A stretch of DNA of 64,000 nt, taken from assembly GCA_021613375.1 (NCBI GenBank), contig CM038725.1, positions 12,046,589-12,110,588 on the forward strand. Direction: 5' to 3'. Both the position numbers and the translations under genes were made by a program. The DNA is from Megaleporinus macrocephalus. Its lineage: Eukaryota; Chordata; Actinopteri; Characiformes; Anostomidae. The notes below the pieces were generated by a model. The model searched no databases and was not told where the DNA came from. It saw nothing but the letters and a program-made list of their open reading frames with translations. Within the stretch, counting starts at the first letter, position 1. Each line of letters starts with the position of its first letter. Shown one piece after another: positions 25,721 through 36,957 of this stretch.

Positions 25721-25727
25721 ATGTCTG

Positions 25728-25852
<125 letters not shown>

Positions 25853-25928
25853 CCTGTCAAGCGTTTTAGCACACCTCCAACCAAATGTTTTAGAACAATA
25901 CTATTCAAAAGTTAGCTTGACTTATAGA

Positions 25929-25929
<1 letters not shown>

Positions 25930-25991
<62 letters not shown>
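25930..25991 (+). repeat. (AT)n microsatellite
   Basis: About 30 AT units, separated from the compound microsatellite by 80 bases of unique sequence. Confidence 0.95.
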
Positions 25992-25993
<2 letters not shown>

Positions 25994-26719
25994 GAAAAAC
26001 ATTTATTTTTATTTGATAAGTGTATTATATATGACATTAAAAACTCATATATTTGATATTTAAAATAGTTCCGTTCTAGCATATTATAATAATTTTATAA
26101 TTCATGTATCTGCACCCAGAGTTCTATTCCAAACTGGAGTGTTGATTTTTTTGTTATGTTTTGTTATGTATTTCTCGATATGCTGTTGTATAGGAGAGCA
26201 TGCTTACTGGAAATAACTGGGTGGCAAAAAGCAACATTCTTCAAACTGTTAGGATATGTGATGCCTGATTATTGTGAGTGCTATTTTAAATTCTTGTGAT
26301 GGAGGAGGAGGAGAAGTGCATTTATCAGTCTGGGTTAAAAAAAAGGCTGTGTGAGAGAGGGGAGAGGGGAGATGAAGGAATGGAAGATAGATGGTTCATA
26401 TAACAGACTAAGTCAGTGTGCGCTCTCTATAGTGTGACTTTTCACCACTGAATAATATCTGCAGAGAGGCTGCAGTGAAACTTAAAAATTCCTAAAATTC
26501 ACAAAGCATTAAACTAGTTATTAATTGAGCATGGATAGTTTCTGTTTAATATTACTGTAGTATTACTGCTTTGACCACTGCAGCCTAGAGAAAAGCGAAT
26601 TCTGCAGTGATATTAGTCCAGGCTATGCTGTGTATAAGGCATTTCTGTGACCCGTAGCTGCTGACCTGCTTCAACAGAAGTGTTTTTTTTTTCTTTTTTC
26701 TTTTTTTTTTTTACTTTCC

Positions 26720-27010
26720 AGACATCTTTATTCTGCTTCATTACATGAGTCCGTCTGTAGTCCCCAAGGCTGCGCGTCAGCGTCTGAGCTCCATTTATTT
26801 ATTAAATTCATATCAAAGGGACGCTTCCTTTGCCAGTTATCAGCAATTCCCTGCTGAATCAGCATGTAGCCGTTTGGTGTGTAATGAGCCCCAAAGCAAT
26901 AGTAGCATGCTTTAGAGCAAGAATGACTCACTAAATCGTTCAAAGTCAGCCAGTGAACTCTCCACACCCCATTTTACCCTTTAGCCGACCATGACAACGT
27001 AATCTTACAA
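26720..27010. other. Non-repetitive stretch, candidate conserved noncoding DNA
   Basis: Complex sequence including CTCCATTTATTTATTAAATT, CATATCAAAGGGACG and CAGCATGTAGCCGTTTGGTG, not repeated in the window and free of simple repeats. Minus-strand open frames here show no domain. Candidate regulatory DNA within the 6.8-kb ADGRV1 intron. Confidence 0.3.
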
Positions 27011-27721
27011 TGACCCCGTCGTAAACCACAAATACATTAGCACAGGGCCATACTAGGGCCTTCTGGGGCTTCTGGTGAACTCTTATCTTGGGAGCCCAAC
27101 CCCAGTCAAGACATGAGGGAACAAACATAATGCTATTTAACATTAACATACCTCAGTACAAAACAGCTTCAATCAATAGAGACATGAGCCACCATATTCA
27201 ACAATACATTAGAAGTAGTTTGGAACAAGTTGCATGTACACGCTCAGAAGTTAGCCGAAAAAGGGTGGGGGGGGGCGAACTCAGAGAGCTTGGGCTGGAG
27301 TTCTTTGTGGCTTGGTGCTTGTGTGTGAACAGTGCCCCCACCCTCCAGTCTTTGGGATAAAGATGAAATGTAGAGAGGAGATGGGGAGGTGGTGGGTGCG
27401 ATGTTGTTCAGCACGGTAATGAAGCGAGAATGGGGTTGTAGGTAGAGCTCCCAAAACTTAGTTACATAGTAACTCCACTTAAAGTTGTGATAGATTTAAA
27501 GTTAGAAGATTGTCTGGTCTGGTTAGTGTGTAGCACTGAGCTGTAGATGATTCCATACAACTGATAACAAAGCTGTTGAAGATCAAATCATAGTAAAATA
27601 AACATTCAAAACAATTATTGTGGTGATAAAATCTTGAGGCTGATAACTAAACAAGAAATGATCGATCACCTTGTAGTAACTCCTTGTTAGTTGCAAACCA
27701 GTGGACTGTGATCTAATGACT

Positions 27722-28205
27722 AGCCCCCTTTCACCCTGTTCTTAAGTGGTCAGAACAACAATAGAGCAGGTATAATTTGGGTAGTGGGTCATTCTTAGCA
27801 GTGGTGTAAGTGGATCAGAGACAGCAGTGCTGCTAGAGCTTTTAAACACTGCGTCCACTCACTGTCCACTCTATTAAACACCTTAACCTACCTTGTTGGT
27901 TCACCTTGTACATGTAAAATCAGAGATGGTAGCTCATCTGTTGCTCCGTCTCTAGTCCTTCACAACTATAGTCAGTGCAGGTGTTTAAGAGCTCCAGCAT
28001 AATAATATCTGCTCTGTGGTGGTCCTGTGGGGGTCCTGAGCGTTGCATAGTAGGGTGAAAGGGGGATAAGAATATAAACAGAGAAACAGATGAACTGCAG
28101 TGTAATTGTAGAACCATTAAGTGCTCCTGTACGGTAAGTGGAGCTGATAAAATGGATAATAAGTGTAGATAGAAGGAGGTGTTTGTATAATAAAGTGCTC
28201 AGTAA
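27722..28205. mobile_element. Fold-back DNA repeat (ACCGATCAGCC family), both arms
   Basis: The left arm (AGCCCCCTTTCACCCTGTTC, GAGCAGGTATAATTTGGGTA) is matched by an inverted right arm (TAATATCTGCTCTGTGGTGG, AGGGTGAAAGGGGGATAAG). The right part continues TAAGTGGAGCTGATAAAATG. The palindromic layout defines a fold-back element. It ends 335 bases before the ADGRV1 exon at 28540. Confidence 0.75.
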
Positions 28206-28539
28206 GTGTAGGTGTGCAATTACTGATTGTTGTCAAGAACCAATTTCTCAGCCACCCTTCATCCCACTGAACAATCATCATCTTGTGACGACACGGCCGC
28301 TGTTGACTAGGCTCTGATAGTGGGTGTTGTGCTGGTACAAGCATCTGAGTAAACATGTTTTGGCACTTCAATAGTTGTGTTTTTCATTTATGTTCAAGTC
28401 GTGCGTGTTGTGTGTATTAAATATTCCTTTTGCGTTACTAGACGTGTTTGAAATGAACATTCTGAAAGGAGTACATCTTTTGAAGTGCATATGTTTACTG
28501 ACTGAGTATATTTCTTTTTGCTTAATGTTTCTTGTTAAG

Positions 28540-28714
28540 ATCTCGGCGGACTGGGAGAGAGCATCTCTCAGGCCGAGCAGTCAGCCCAGCAGTGTGTTCA
28601 AACAGGGCGCTGAAACCGAGACCTATCCTTCTGAGGGCGGCTTCATCAACACAAATCTAGTCCAAGACGAGGAGTCGCAGGAGTTTGACGACCTCATATT
28701 TGCCTTAAAGACAG
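28540..28714 (+). CDS. adgrv1: ADGRV1 exon encoding mid cytoplasmic tail
   Basis: This 175-bp exon (58 codons plus one base of a split glycine codon) has acceptor TTTCTTGTTAAG and donor ACAG|GTACGA. The product begins ISADWERASLRPSSQ and ends with an acidic, aromatic stretch EESQEFDDLIFALKT, which I recognise as the most conserved part of the ADGRV1 tail apart from the C-terminus. The serine-rich region between them (PSSQPSSVF) is low complexity and likely disordered. An ATG-initiated open frame spanning 28375-28737 covers this exon, but its first 165 bases are intron: they have no counterpart in the family and include the polypyrimidine tract. The split codon (G|GT) joins correctly to the last exon at 32159. 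Confidence 0.94.
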
Positions 28715-29059
28715 GTACGATTTTCTTCCAGCAATAAATCTCATTAGCACAATACAGGATCTATCCCACTATAACTGCGCTGTTGTGTACATAGTTTATT
28801 GAGCTACAGTTTTCTTTAGCACTTCATAGTCAGTTGTTTATAGAACATATTACACCATTCTACCAAATTACTTTAAACAGTGTTCCCACAGAAAACAAAG
28901 GATTTCAAACAACAATTAGTAACAATTATACTGACCATAGCTATTTATAAGGCTTTCAGTTTTTATTCATAAGGATTTTCACGACAGCTTTATATCCTAT
29001 GGACGTTTTATGACAAATGCTGGAGCCCAGCTCCAGCCACACCACCATCCTGCCTGAGA

Positions 29060-29190
29060 ATAGTCCACCACTCCAAAATATCCAGCCAACAGCACCCTAT
29101 GGCCAGCCTTCAGTGACCACTGGTGAATAAGTAAAGGATGACCTACACAAATTGTGCTACAACAGATGTGTTATTATCTCTGACCTTATT
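29060..29190 (-). mobile_element. Fold-back repeat arm
   Basis: GAATAGTCCACCACTCCAAA and ATATCCAGCCAACAGCACCC followed by GTGACCACTGGTGAATAA is the reverse complement of the ...GGTCACAGG...CTGGATATTT... part of the fold-back family seen at 3850. Confidence 0.6.
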
Positions 29191-29970
29191 ACATTAAATG
29201 AGCAGCTTAGAAGATGAGTGTGGAAATGATTCACATGTTATAATCAAGTAAATTCAGTGCATTACATTCCAATATAGATTAACAGCTCCTATACAGTAAA
29301 GCTACTGTATACAGTGGACTGTTTTTAAGAGTTTTAGGCCAGCATCTGCTCCTGTGTGCATGTCTTTCTTGCTATCTCTGCAAGTGAGAGGCATATTAGC
29401 CTGACTGATACACTAATTTAGCTCCCAGTAAGAGGTTTTGTCGCAGGCTATATCTCTCTGTTAGGAGTCTTATATAATCTATGACCCAGCAGCCATGTCA
29501 GCAGCTCCAGCCTTCACCAGGCCAGAGGATGAAATATCACATCTCCCGTTCGAGGCAATTAAATATTAATATTTATAATAAGAGAACTTCACTATTTGCA
29601 TATTTTTATCCCAGTGGTGATCATCTTGATGGTATATGTATGTATGCTGTGTCTCCTATCATATATATTTAATACTTAGGGTGTGCTTTCCAAGAACGAG
29701 TAGATGTTCAATAAAAGGAGCATTAAATTTTTTTTTCAGTGTTCTACAGAATTAAACTGTCATTCAGTTTTGATAGATGTTGTATCATTTGTGTGATATT
29801 GGACTGTAGAGAAATGTATAAAATCTGATTTCACAGTGGCAGTGACAGGAAGCAGGATTTGCAAGGTCTGCTCAAAGATAGAGATTTTATTTTACCGTCC
29901 CGAGCAACTGATAAACCTACACATGGGTGCTGTTCATGAAGCTACATGACACCAGCGTAATGTCAATGTT

Positions 29971-30085
29971 CAAAGTATCTCCAACATAGTAACTTCACAG
30001 GAGAGAAGGTTTTATTCTGAGTGATTTTGGAGCATTTCTATTGGCCCATTCATCATGAAACTTTCACAGGACTTGAAGAGCAAAT
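29971..30085 (-). repeat. R1 dispersed repeat, copy 3
   Basis: On the + strand: CAAAGTATCTCCAACATAGT, then TTTTGGAGCATTTCTATTGG and CCCATTCATCATGAAACTTT, the reverse complement of the R1 core order. Confidence 0.6.
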
Positions 30086-32158
30086 ATTTAATCTGCAAAA
30101 ATGAAGATACTTCATCTTCAATGAAGATGCTTTTCTTTGAACAGGTGGTGATAATCTAGTCATAACAACTGACATAACCCTACATGCATGTTTATAAATG
30201 CTTTTTCTAATAGCACAGTCATTTGGCTAACTTCAGTAGTTAAAACCGGCCAATGTAATCCTTCATAACAATATATGCCTATTAAAATACGCATTTATAA
30301 ACATGTATGTAGGCTAATGTCACTTGTCATGACAAGCTTATGTAAGTTCCATGTAGCCTCATAATCAGCACTCAACCGTAAAGTATTTTTTTGGATTATT
30401 TTTTGATGTAATTTTAATTTTAATGTAAATTAGTGGGGCTTTTTAAAAGAATTATGTTTTCTAACACCACCCTGTATGTACCACTCCAACAAGAATGGAT
30501 TCAGTAAAATAAAAACTAATATGTTTGGGCCAATTACTTCTCACAACAATGATAAAACAATGTCAACAGACAGCACAGCAGTTTGCTGAGTGAAAGCAGG
30601 AGGCGTTGAACTCTTAAGACTATTATCGCTGCAATTCTGAGGCAATATGCTCCTCTAGAAAGACACGTTTCACATCAAAGTACTCTTAATGCTTTGAAAC
30701 ATGCATGAATTTGTAGAAATGGACAAAATTCTCATTTAACTGCAAGAAGTAAAAGAAGGATTTAGTTCAGACATCAACATAGCATTACAACGTTTTCCCA
30801 CCGCAGTTGGTTTTTCCTCCAGTCGATCCTTACTTTCGAGGAAGCAGAGGAGTTGTGAATACAGTTATTGACATTTGCTTAGGCCTCTGTTCTGCTGCTG
30901 CTGGATCAAATGATTGTGCAGGAGTCTTTAGTGAGTCAGTGTGAAGCTGGTTGAACTGCCGCAGGCAAGTCTGGGGTTGCGTAATTTGCACACCGTGACT
31001 GTGTTATTTATTCTCTTTGTCAAAGTGTTTCCTGACATGGCTTTTACACTTAATGCCATATTTTCTTAAGGAATTGTAGCGACGCTGCATTACAAATTCC
31101 TCAATAGTGATTTCAAGGTAAGAATACTGGATTTTGAAGGATTAAATGATTATTCTATCCATGCGCACACCTACATGTTCTGTCCTGTATGATGATGTTC
31201 AGTACTGCTGTGTCAATGCAGTGCCCACAAATGTGTTCTTCAGTTGTTCTTTAGTTTAATGGACAGGATGTTGAAACATATCCTACAGAGAAAGTGTAGC
31301 GCAGAACTGTGATGCAGGTTTGTCCAAATTCCTAAATATAGGATTTCAGAATTATTTATTTTGTTTGCTTGCTGCTATCAGGACTGGTAATAAGTATGTA
31401 ACTGAGTCAGGACTGATACATAGTAGCAAATATATTCTTCTCATTTTCTAATTTACTAGAACCACATGGTCCAACATGGTGGAAACTGCCCAATGTCCTA
31501 AGTCTTTGGATGCATTCTCTTTGATTGTGTATAAAACTGCCACATGAGTTTAAACTTGCAATTTAGCCAAATGCACTTTTCCTAATCATGCTTATATGTT
31601 TGCAGGAGAACAATGTAAAATATGTGAGGATTGCATGAGGCTGCATCTGGTTTTCCATCCATTTTCTCAAACCAGATGTAAATTTGTATTGCAAAAAAGA
31701 CTATATTGAAATAAAAAGATGCTGAAATAGTGTCTACCATCAGAATAGCACTGTATAAAATCTATGGACAGAGGCATGTACGTGAGAGTCCACAACATGC
31801 ATACACACAGTCCATTAATTGCATTATTTCCATTATTTATGATATTATAATTCCATTTATTGCATTATTTTCTTTTATTTATGATATAATAATTCCATTG
31901 ATTCAATTATTTCCATTATTTATGATATAAATGATAACTCCATTATTTCACTGTAGCTGTTTTAAACCCTGCACCTCACCAGAGCACGTAGTTAGTGGGC
32001 AGAGCTACATACAGTTGTGTGACATGATGCATACTTAATAAACCAAAGGTTAGCTTGCAAACATGCTGCTAATGCATCTTTAATAATCTTTAATTCCCAG
32101 CATATTATGTGTATTAATGTCTGTAAATGAACTATGGTTTTTGTTTTGTGCTCCACAG

Positions 32159-32277
32159 GTTCCGGCCTAAACATGAGCGACAACGAGTCGATCCCCGGGA
32201 GTCACGATGGCGGGAGCGTGGCGAACTCTCAGATCGTGGAGCTGCGGCGGATTCCCATCGCGGACACACACCTGTAA
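32159..32277 (+). CDS. adgrv1: ADGRV1 terminal coding exon with PDZ-binding C-terminus
   Basis: This is the last coding exon: 119 bp, two bases completing a split glycine, then 38 codons and TAA (32275-32277). The acceptor is TTTTGTGCTCCACAG. The product is [17 protein letters not shown] followed by a Gly/Ser-rich segment and [15 protein letters not shown]. The last four residues, DTHL, fit a class I PDZ ligand (S/T-x-hydrophobic at the C-terminus). In mammals this tail of ADGRV1 is known to bind PDZ domains of whirlin, harmonin and PDZD7 in the Usher complex. The [14 protein letters not shown] ending is what makes the gene assignment secure. An overlapping antisense open frame and a +2 frame over the exon are shadows. 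Confidence 0.96.
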
Positions 32278-32430
32278 CCTCGCTGCTTTTGTACTGAACG
32301 CGTATCCACCAACCAACAGTATTTTGTACTTGTACCACCTTTGCACTAAATTTGACCAGTTTTCTTTTCTCTTAGTTTTTGGAGCTGTTTTTATACCTGG
32401 AATTTGTTGATATTTCCGACCGTTTTTATA

Positions 32431-32454
32431 AATATATATATATATATATATATA
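32431..32454 (+). repeat. (TA)n microsatellite in the ADGRV1 3' UTR
   Basis: An uninterrupted TA dinucleotide run of about 12 units, bordered by TTTATAAA on the left and AAATATG on the right. It lies inside the transcript before the polyadenylation signal. Confidence 0.9.
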
Positions 32455-32515
32455 AATATGTGAATACACAGTTTAATTGTCATATTAATTTTGTGACGTT
32501 TTTAATGGTCTGAGA

Positions 32516-32523
32516 TGTAAATA
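32516..32523 (+). promoter_or_regulatory. Pumilio-type element in 3' UTR
   Basis: TGTAAATA matches the UGUANAUA consensus bound by Pumilio-family RNA-binding proteins. It lies on the sense strand of the ADGRV1 3' UTR. An 8-mer in AT-rich DNA can arise by chance, so function is unproven. Confidence 0.3.
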
Positions 32524-32598
32524 TCATGTGCTGTAGATGAAGAGCAACACACGCAGACTGGCCCCCAGGGCTCAGCCATTGGGATTTGTGTAACAGAT

Positions 32599-32604
32599 AA
32601 TAAA
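32599..32604 (+). terminator. adgrv1: Polyadenylation signal of ADGRV1
   Basis: A canonical AATAAA hexamer in the context GATAATAAATAATTC, 322 bases after the stop codon. It is the first such hexamer on the + strand after the coding region. Whether it is the main signal needs transcript data. Confidence 0.65.
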
Positions 32605-33889
32605 TAATTCAACACCTATTTTACTCCCGCCGTCTAGGAGTGCATCTTTATCCCCCTGGCTGTGATTTGGAGCGTTGAAAGTGGCTGTCTGGCAGTGGGA
32701 CAGCAATGGATTTTGGAGTTGCTGTAGGGGTTAAGCTCAAGGAGAATGCTTCTGAGTGATTAAACAAAGCTTGCAGCACAGAAACTGCACAAACCAGTTT
32801 GACGCCGGCGAGCGCTTTGTGGCCGGATCACTTTTGTTTATGCATTTTTGTGTCATGGTTGAGTCGATGGCACGCAATGTATTGTCATTACACCACAGTG
32901 TATGAATATGAGGGTGGTCCTGTTTTAACAGCTCCAGACAGCTGCTGAAAATGTCCATTAGCATTTTTAGTTATGCAACATATTTTTCACTGCTGTCCTC
33001 AAACAGCCTTGGGAGTCAGTAATATGGCCTTCAGTGGACAACATGAATCTATCATGAATCTATATGGAGTGCAGCTTGAATCCATATTATCCAATGTATG
33101 ACACACATAGCTGACCTCAAATGTTCCCAACTAAGCTCCACAGACTGCATTCAGTCACATGAACAGAAAAAAATCCCCAGCGTTAAATTAAAACACACAA
33201 CTGGAGACTGGATGGTCACCAATGCACTCTGCAAAGGTTAATTCAGTGCCAGGGATTTTGCTGTGTGTGCTAAAATCTTTAAGTTGACAAACAGGTTCAG
33301 CAAGTGAAGTAAAAGTATGCTCAGTCTACTGGTAAACAACAAGATGGTGGTGGCTCTGTGTCATCAACAATGGGAGTTGGTTTCACCTGTGTACTGTTGC
33401 ATTGTCTAGTGTATCTAGCATGTGCATGTTTAAGATTAATCAGGTGTAAAACATTTTGTGTTCCCTTAAGAGTGTTACAATTGAAGCTCATTTTGAAGCA
33501 CAAGAAGTTATACAATGTGGATTTGCACATTACAACTGATTCAACATTCAGTTTTTCAAGAATAAGAGGTTGAAATGGCGAATATAATTATTTTTGTTGT
33601 TATTTTTTTGTGGTGCATTATATGCCTTAAGATTTGATCTTTATCTTTAAAATATGAGTAATTCTGGATATTAATTTTTATTATAGTTTTATTATAGTTT
33701 AATTTTTGTTATACAACCTAGGCAGTTTAGAACCTTCTACAGCTCTCGTCACCTATTGAAGCCGACTAAAATGACCTCCTATTAACCTTTATTTACAGCT
33801 TTCTGGTTCTAATTGTTTAAAAACGGCGGAATTATACACACATTGCATAATAGTGTTTACACTTTTCTGTAATTAGTTTCATATTATTG

Positions 33890-34465
33890 AAAGCAGTGAT
33901 TCCAAACTTCAAAGCCATTATTTAAACAGGGAGCAATGAGCGATGCTTTCAAACTTTTAAATGTGAATTCCTAACTTTCATCTAACAGTTCAATTTTTTT
34001 TTTACAGTTCTAAACTTCTGAACAGGGATACCAGACCTTTAACTGGTGAACTATGAGCAATGATTCCAAACTTTTGAACAAAGGTTCCAAAGTTTTGGAC
34101 AGTTAAACTGTTAAACAACAATTCAAACTTTTAAACGCCTATTCCAGTCTTTTGAACATTTCCAAGTTTTGATCAGTTCCAAACAATTTAAATTTTCAAA
34201 CAAGAATTCCTCACTTTTATGCAATGGTTTCAATTCTTTTGAACAGCAATTCTAAACTTCTGAACAGGTATTCTAAACCTTTAACTGGTAACCTATGATT
34301 CCAAAGTTTTGAACATTGACTCCAAAGTTTTGAACATTGATTCCTATTCACATTTGCAAACACTGATTCTAGTCTTTTGAATATATCCACATTTCCAAGT
34401 TCCATGCTTTTGAAGACTTTAAACTTATGAACAATAATTCCAAACTTTTAAACAATAATTTAAGC
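33890..34465 (+). repeat. Degenerate minisatellite, unit like TTCCAAACTTTTGAACA
   Basis: Roughly 20-30-base spaced recurrences of TTCCAAACTT, CTTTTGAACA and AAAGTTTTGAACATTGA over about 570 bases. One pair is nearly perfect (TCCAAAGTTTTGAACATTGA at about 34301 and 34321). No open frame. The unit does not match a repeat I can name. Confidence 0.6.
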
Positions 34466-34802
34466 TGTTACTTTTCAAATAGGTAAGAAAAGGCTGCAAG
34501 TGTCCTAAAATCGCCTACTATATACTTTGGGTGATATTTGCAACAAATTTAAAGCACATATTGAAACTGTTGAACCAACAGTGGTGACATCACAACAAGG
34601 GAATAAAATGCTCAGGGTCTGACTTTGTTCCCATTATGTCTCTTCCTCCAGCGGTTGAATTCAGATTTGAATTAAATGGGTTCTTGTACACTGACAAAGT
34701 AAACATGACCGTTTACCAGAGGGAATTCACCAGTTCTCACCAGTTTAGTACATGTCCAGTTGAACAGGCCTGATTCAAATGACCTGCACTTGTCTTCTGA
34801 GG

Positions 34803-34910
<108 letters not shown>

Positions 34911-36015
34911 GGAGCTGAGAGGTTGATACAAATACATTTTCTTTGGAGCCGGTTTGCTTCATAATGGCCTGCAACCTACAAAACTGCCATAAAACATCAT
35001 CTCCGGCATCAAGCAACGTAGCCATAACTGTTTATGTACTAATTTTCTGTGAGGTACTATTAGTGGCAGTGAACTGTTCAGTCATCTGGTTTACCACTGA
35101 TATGACTCTAGAAACTCTTGCATTGTGCATTTTGGAATTCCCCTTTATAAAAATCACTAGTTGTCACAATAATTTGTACCGGCCGCAGACAGTGTGTATG
35201 TGGTCTCCTGTTGCCCAGAGGGTCGCCTCTGACCTTGCATCGACCTGGGTTTTCAGAGTCAACAGCTCCATAATGCAAGGCCTGCTCATGTTTGCTGGAG
35301 AGGCAGTCTGAGGCCGCTGTTTTGGCCATGATTTAGTGCTGGATCGAGTGTCTGTGTTTGCTTTTTGGCAGCCCATAGGAGGATGAAAGAGGATATTCTC
35401 GCTCTCTCTCTCACTCTCACTACTTCTCTACCTATATATTCCTCACTCTCGGTCGCATATTAACACTTATTAAGCATCCCTGCGGGTGAAAACAGACACC
35501 CATCTCTCGTAGAGGAAAACAAACCCTGTTTGAAGTCTCAGTGAAGGCAGTAGACTCCTCACTAACACAAATAAATACGACGGCTTGTGATGTAGCGCTG
35601 CTGCAGGACTTTCCATTCAGACGGCGTGCTTCTATGGTCAGAAATGTATTTTTCATTCAGAGAGTGCTGTGTCTGTGCGGTGAAATAAGAAGTGTGAAAA
35701 AGAAGTGAAGAGGAAAAAAAGAGAACTGAGGAGAAGAAAGAGCAGAACAGATTACTGGCCTACAGCTCCTGTTATAGGTGGTGCATGTGTAGGTAGGTGT
35801 GTAATTGTTTTAGTATTAGTTCTAGAAGAAGATGTGCAGACTTTGTAGGAAAACTGGATAAAAAGAAGATGAACCAACAAAACAGTGACAGACTGTGTAA
35901 AGCTAAATGCCTAATTTCTTTTAAAGCCACCTTTTATTGGGCACGGAGGTGAGGCTATAGCTTAGAAAACCTTTGTCACACATTGCTAGTTATTAAAGCA
36001 ATGCATGCAATGCAT

Positions 36016-36501
36016 TACACTACTGCTTAAAAGTTTAGGATCACTTTAGAATTTCATTTCATGAAATTTTCATGCAATTCACAAACAATATTGTCCATTT
36101 CACAATTAATTTAAGTGAATCAGATGATTTTTAAAGAATAAAAATGTTTGTATTAAAGTCTATTTTTGTATAGAGGCTTATTTTGCATATATTCCTATTA
36201 TCAGTAATTCTCAGTCCTCTGTCTAAATCTCCTGGTACGGCCGCCAATCCAAGATAAGGATGTTATTGGGCTAATTGGTTGTTAGGACACTCTTGCTCAA
36301 TTGTGATGCACAGCTGAAAAACGTTCTACTAATAAGTGAGTATAAAAGGGAGAACAACATTCTAGGTTAGTTTAGTATCTGAAGCATCAGCAGTTGATGG
36401 CTTGCTGACCGACTCAAAATGACCAGAAAGAAACAACTTTCTTTAGAGACCCGTCAGTCCATTGTTGTGTTAAGGAAGGAAGACTACTCCATTGAAAACA
36501 A

Positions 36502-36504
<3 letters not shown>
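36016..36504 (+). mobile_element. Tc1/mariner MITE (copy 2), right end lost
   Basis: Starts TACACTACTGCTTAAAAGTT and follows copy 1 closely across GTCCATTTCACAATTAAT, GTCTAAATCTCCTGGTACGG and AAGGGAGAACAACATTCTAG. From 36419 it encodes MTRKKQLSLETRQSIVVLRK, the apparent start of a Tc1-like transposase, with no stop in the shared region. At 36504 it runs into a (AT)n tract and the right inverted repeat is missing. Confidence 0.82.

Positions 36505-36570
<66 letters not shown>
36504..36570 (+). repeat. (AT)n microsatellite between two transposon fragments
   Basis: About 33 AT units exactly between the broken end of the Tc1-type MITE and the terminus of a fold-back element. Confidence 0.95.
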
Positions 36571-36572
<2 letters not shown>

Positions 36573-36875
36573 GATCAGCCATAACAATACAGGTGCACTT
36601 TGTAGTTCTACTCTTACTGATTGTAGTCAATCTGTTTCAGCAGATATTTTTTGGGTGGTGGATGATTCTCAGTACTGCAGTGACACTCATGTGGTGCTGG
36701 TGTGAATAGATGAGACACAGCAGTGCTGCCAGAGGTTTAAACACTGTCCACTCTAATAACCAGGCCTATGTTGCTTTTTCACTGTGTAGATGTAAAGTCA
36801 GAGATGATAACTCACCTGTTGCTGCACAGTTTGTGTTGGTCATGCTCTTGTCCTTACTCAGTGGTCAGATCATAT
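36570..36875 (+). mobile_element. Fold-back DNA repeat with intact left terminus
   Basis: Begins ACCGATCAGCCATAACAATA, the terminus of the family, then CACTTTGTAGTTCTACTCTT, GGTGGTGGATGATTCTCAGT, TTTAAACACTGTCCACTCTA and GTAGATGTAAAGTCAGAGAT. The right half is missing. Confidence 0.75.
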
Positions 36876-36935
36876 TGTTTTCATGTCAATCTTTCTGCTA
36901 ATGCCTTGCATCTCTCATTCTCGTGCCCTCCCCCA

Positions 36936-36957
36936 TCTCTCTCTCTCTCTCTCTCTT
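36936..36957 (+). repeat. (CT)n microsatellite
   Basis: About ten CT units. Confidence 0.9.

Larger units (their letters stand above)
28715..32158 (+). other. ADGRV1 last intron, 3.4 kb
   Basis: The intron runs from GTACGA to CTCCACAG. It holds an antisense arm of the fold-back family (about 29060-29190) and one antisense copy of the dispersed family called R1 here (29971-30085). The rest is AT-rich DNA in which I see no exon or RNA gene. Confidence 0.78.
32278..32620 (+). other. adgrv1: ADGRV1 3' untranslated region
   Basis: The 3' UTR follows the TAA stop and extends to just beyond an AATAAA at 32599-32604. It carries a short (TA)n tract at 32431-32454 and a TGTAAATA match to the Pumilio element at 32516-32523. 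The cleavage site is inferred, not seen. The UTR would be about 340 bases if this is the signal used. Confidence 0.7.

Noticed and set aside
28375..28539. N-terminal extension MCFSFMFKSC... of the exon at 28540
   Set aside because: It lies upstream of a good acceptor, has no counterpart in the ADGRV1 tail and is intron.
32167..32469. Antisense open frames over the ADGRV1 terminal exon
   Set aside because: Shadow frames of a well-identified sense exon; one of them runs into the (TA)n tract.
36419..36709. 96-residue open frame as a real gene
   Set aside because: The first 25 or so residues are a transposase remnant inside a MITE; the rest is (AT)n and fold-back repeat.
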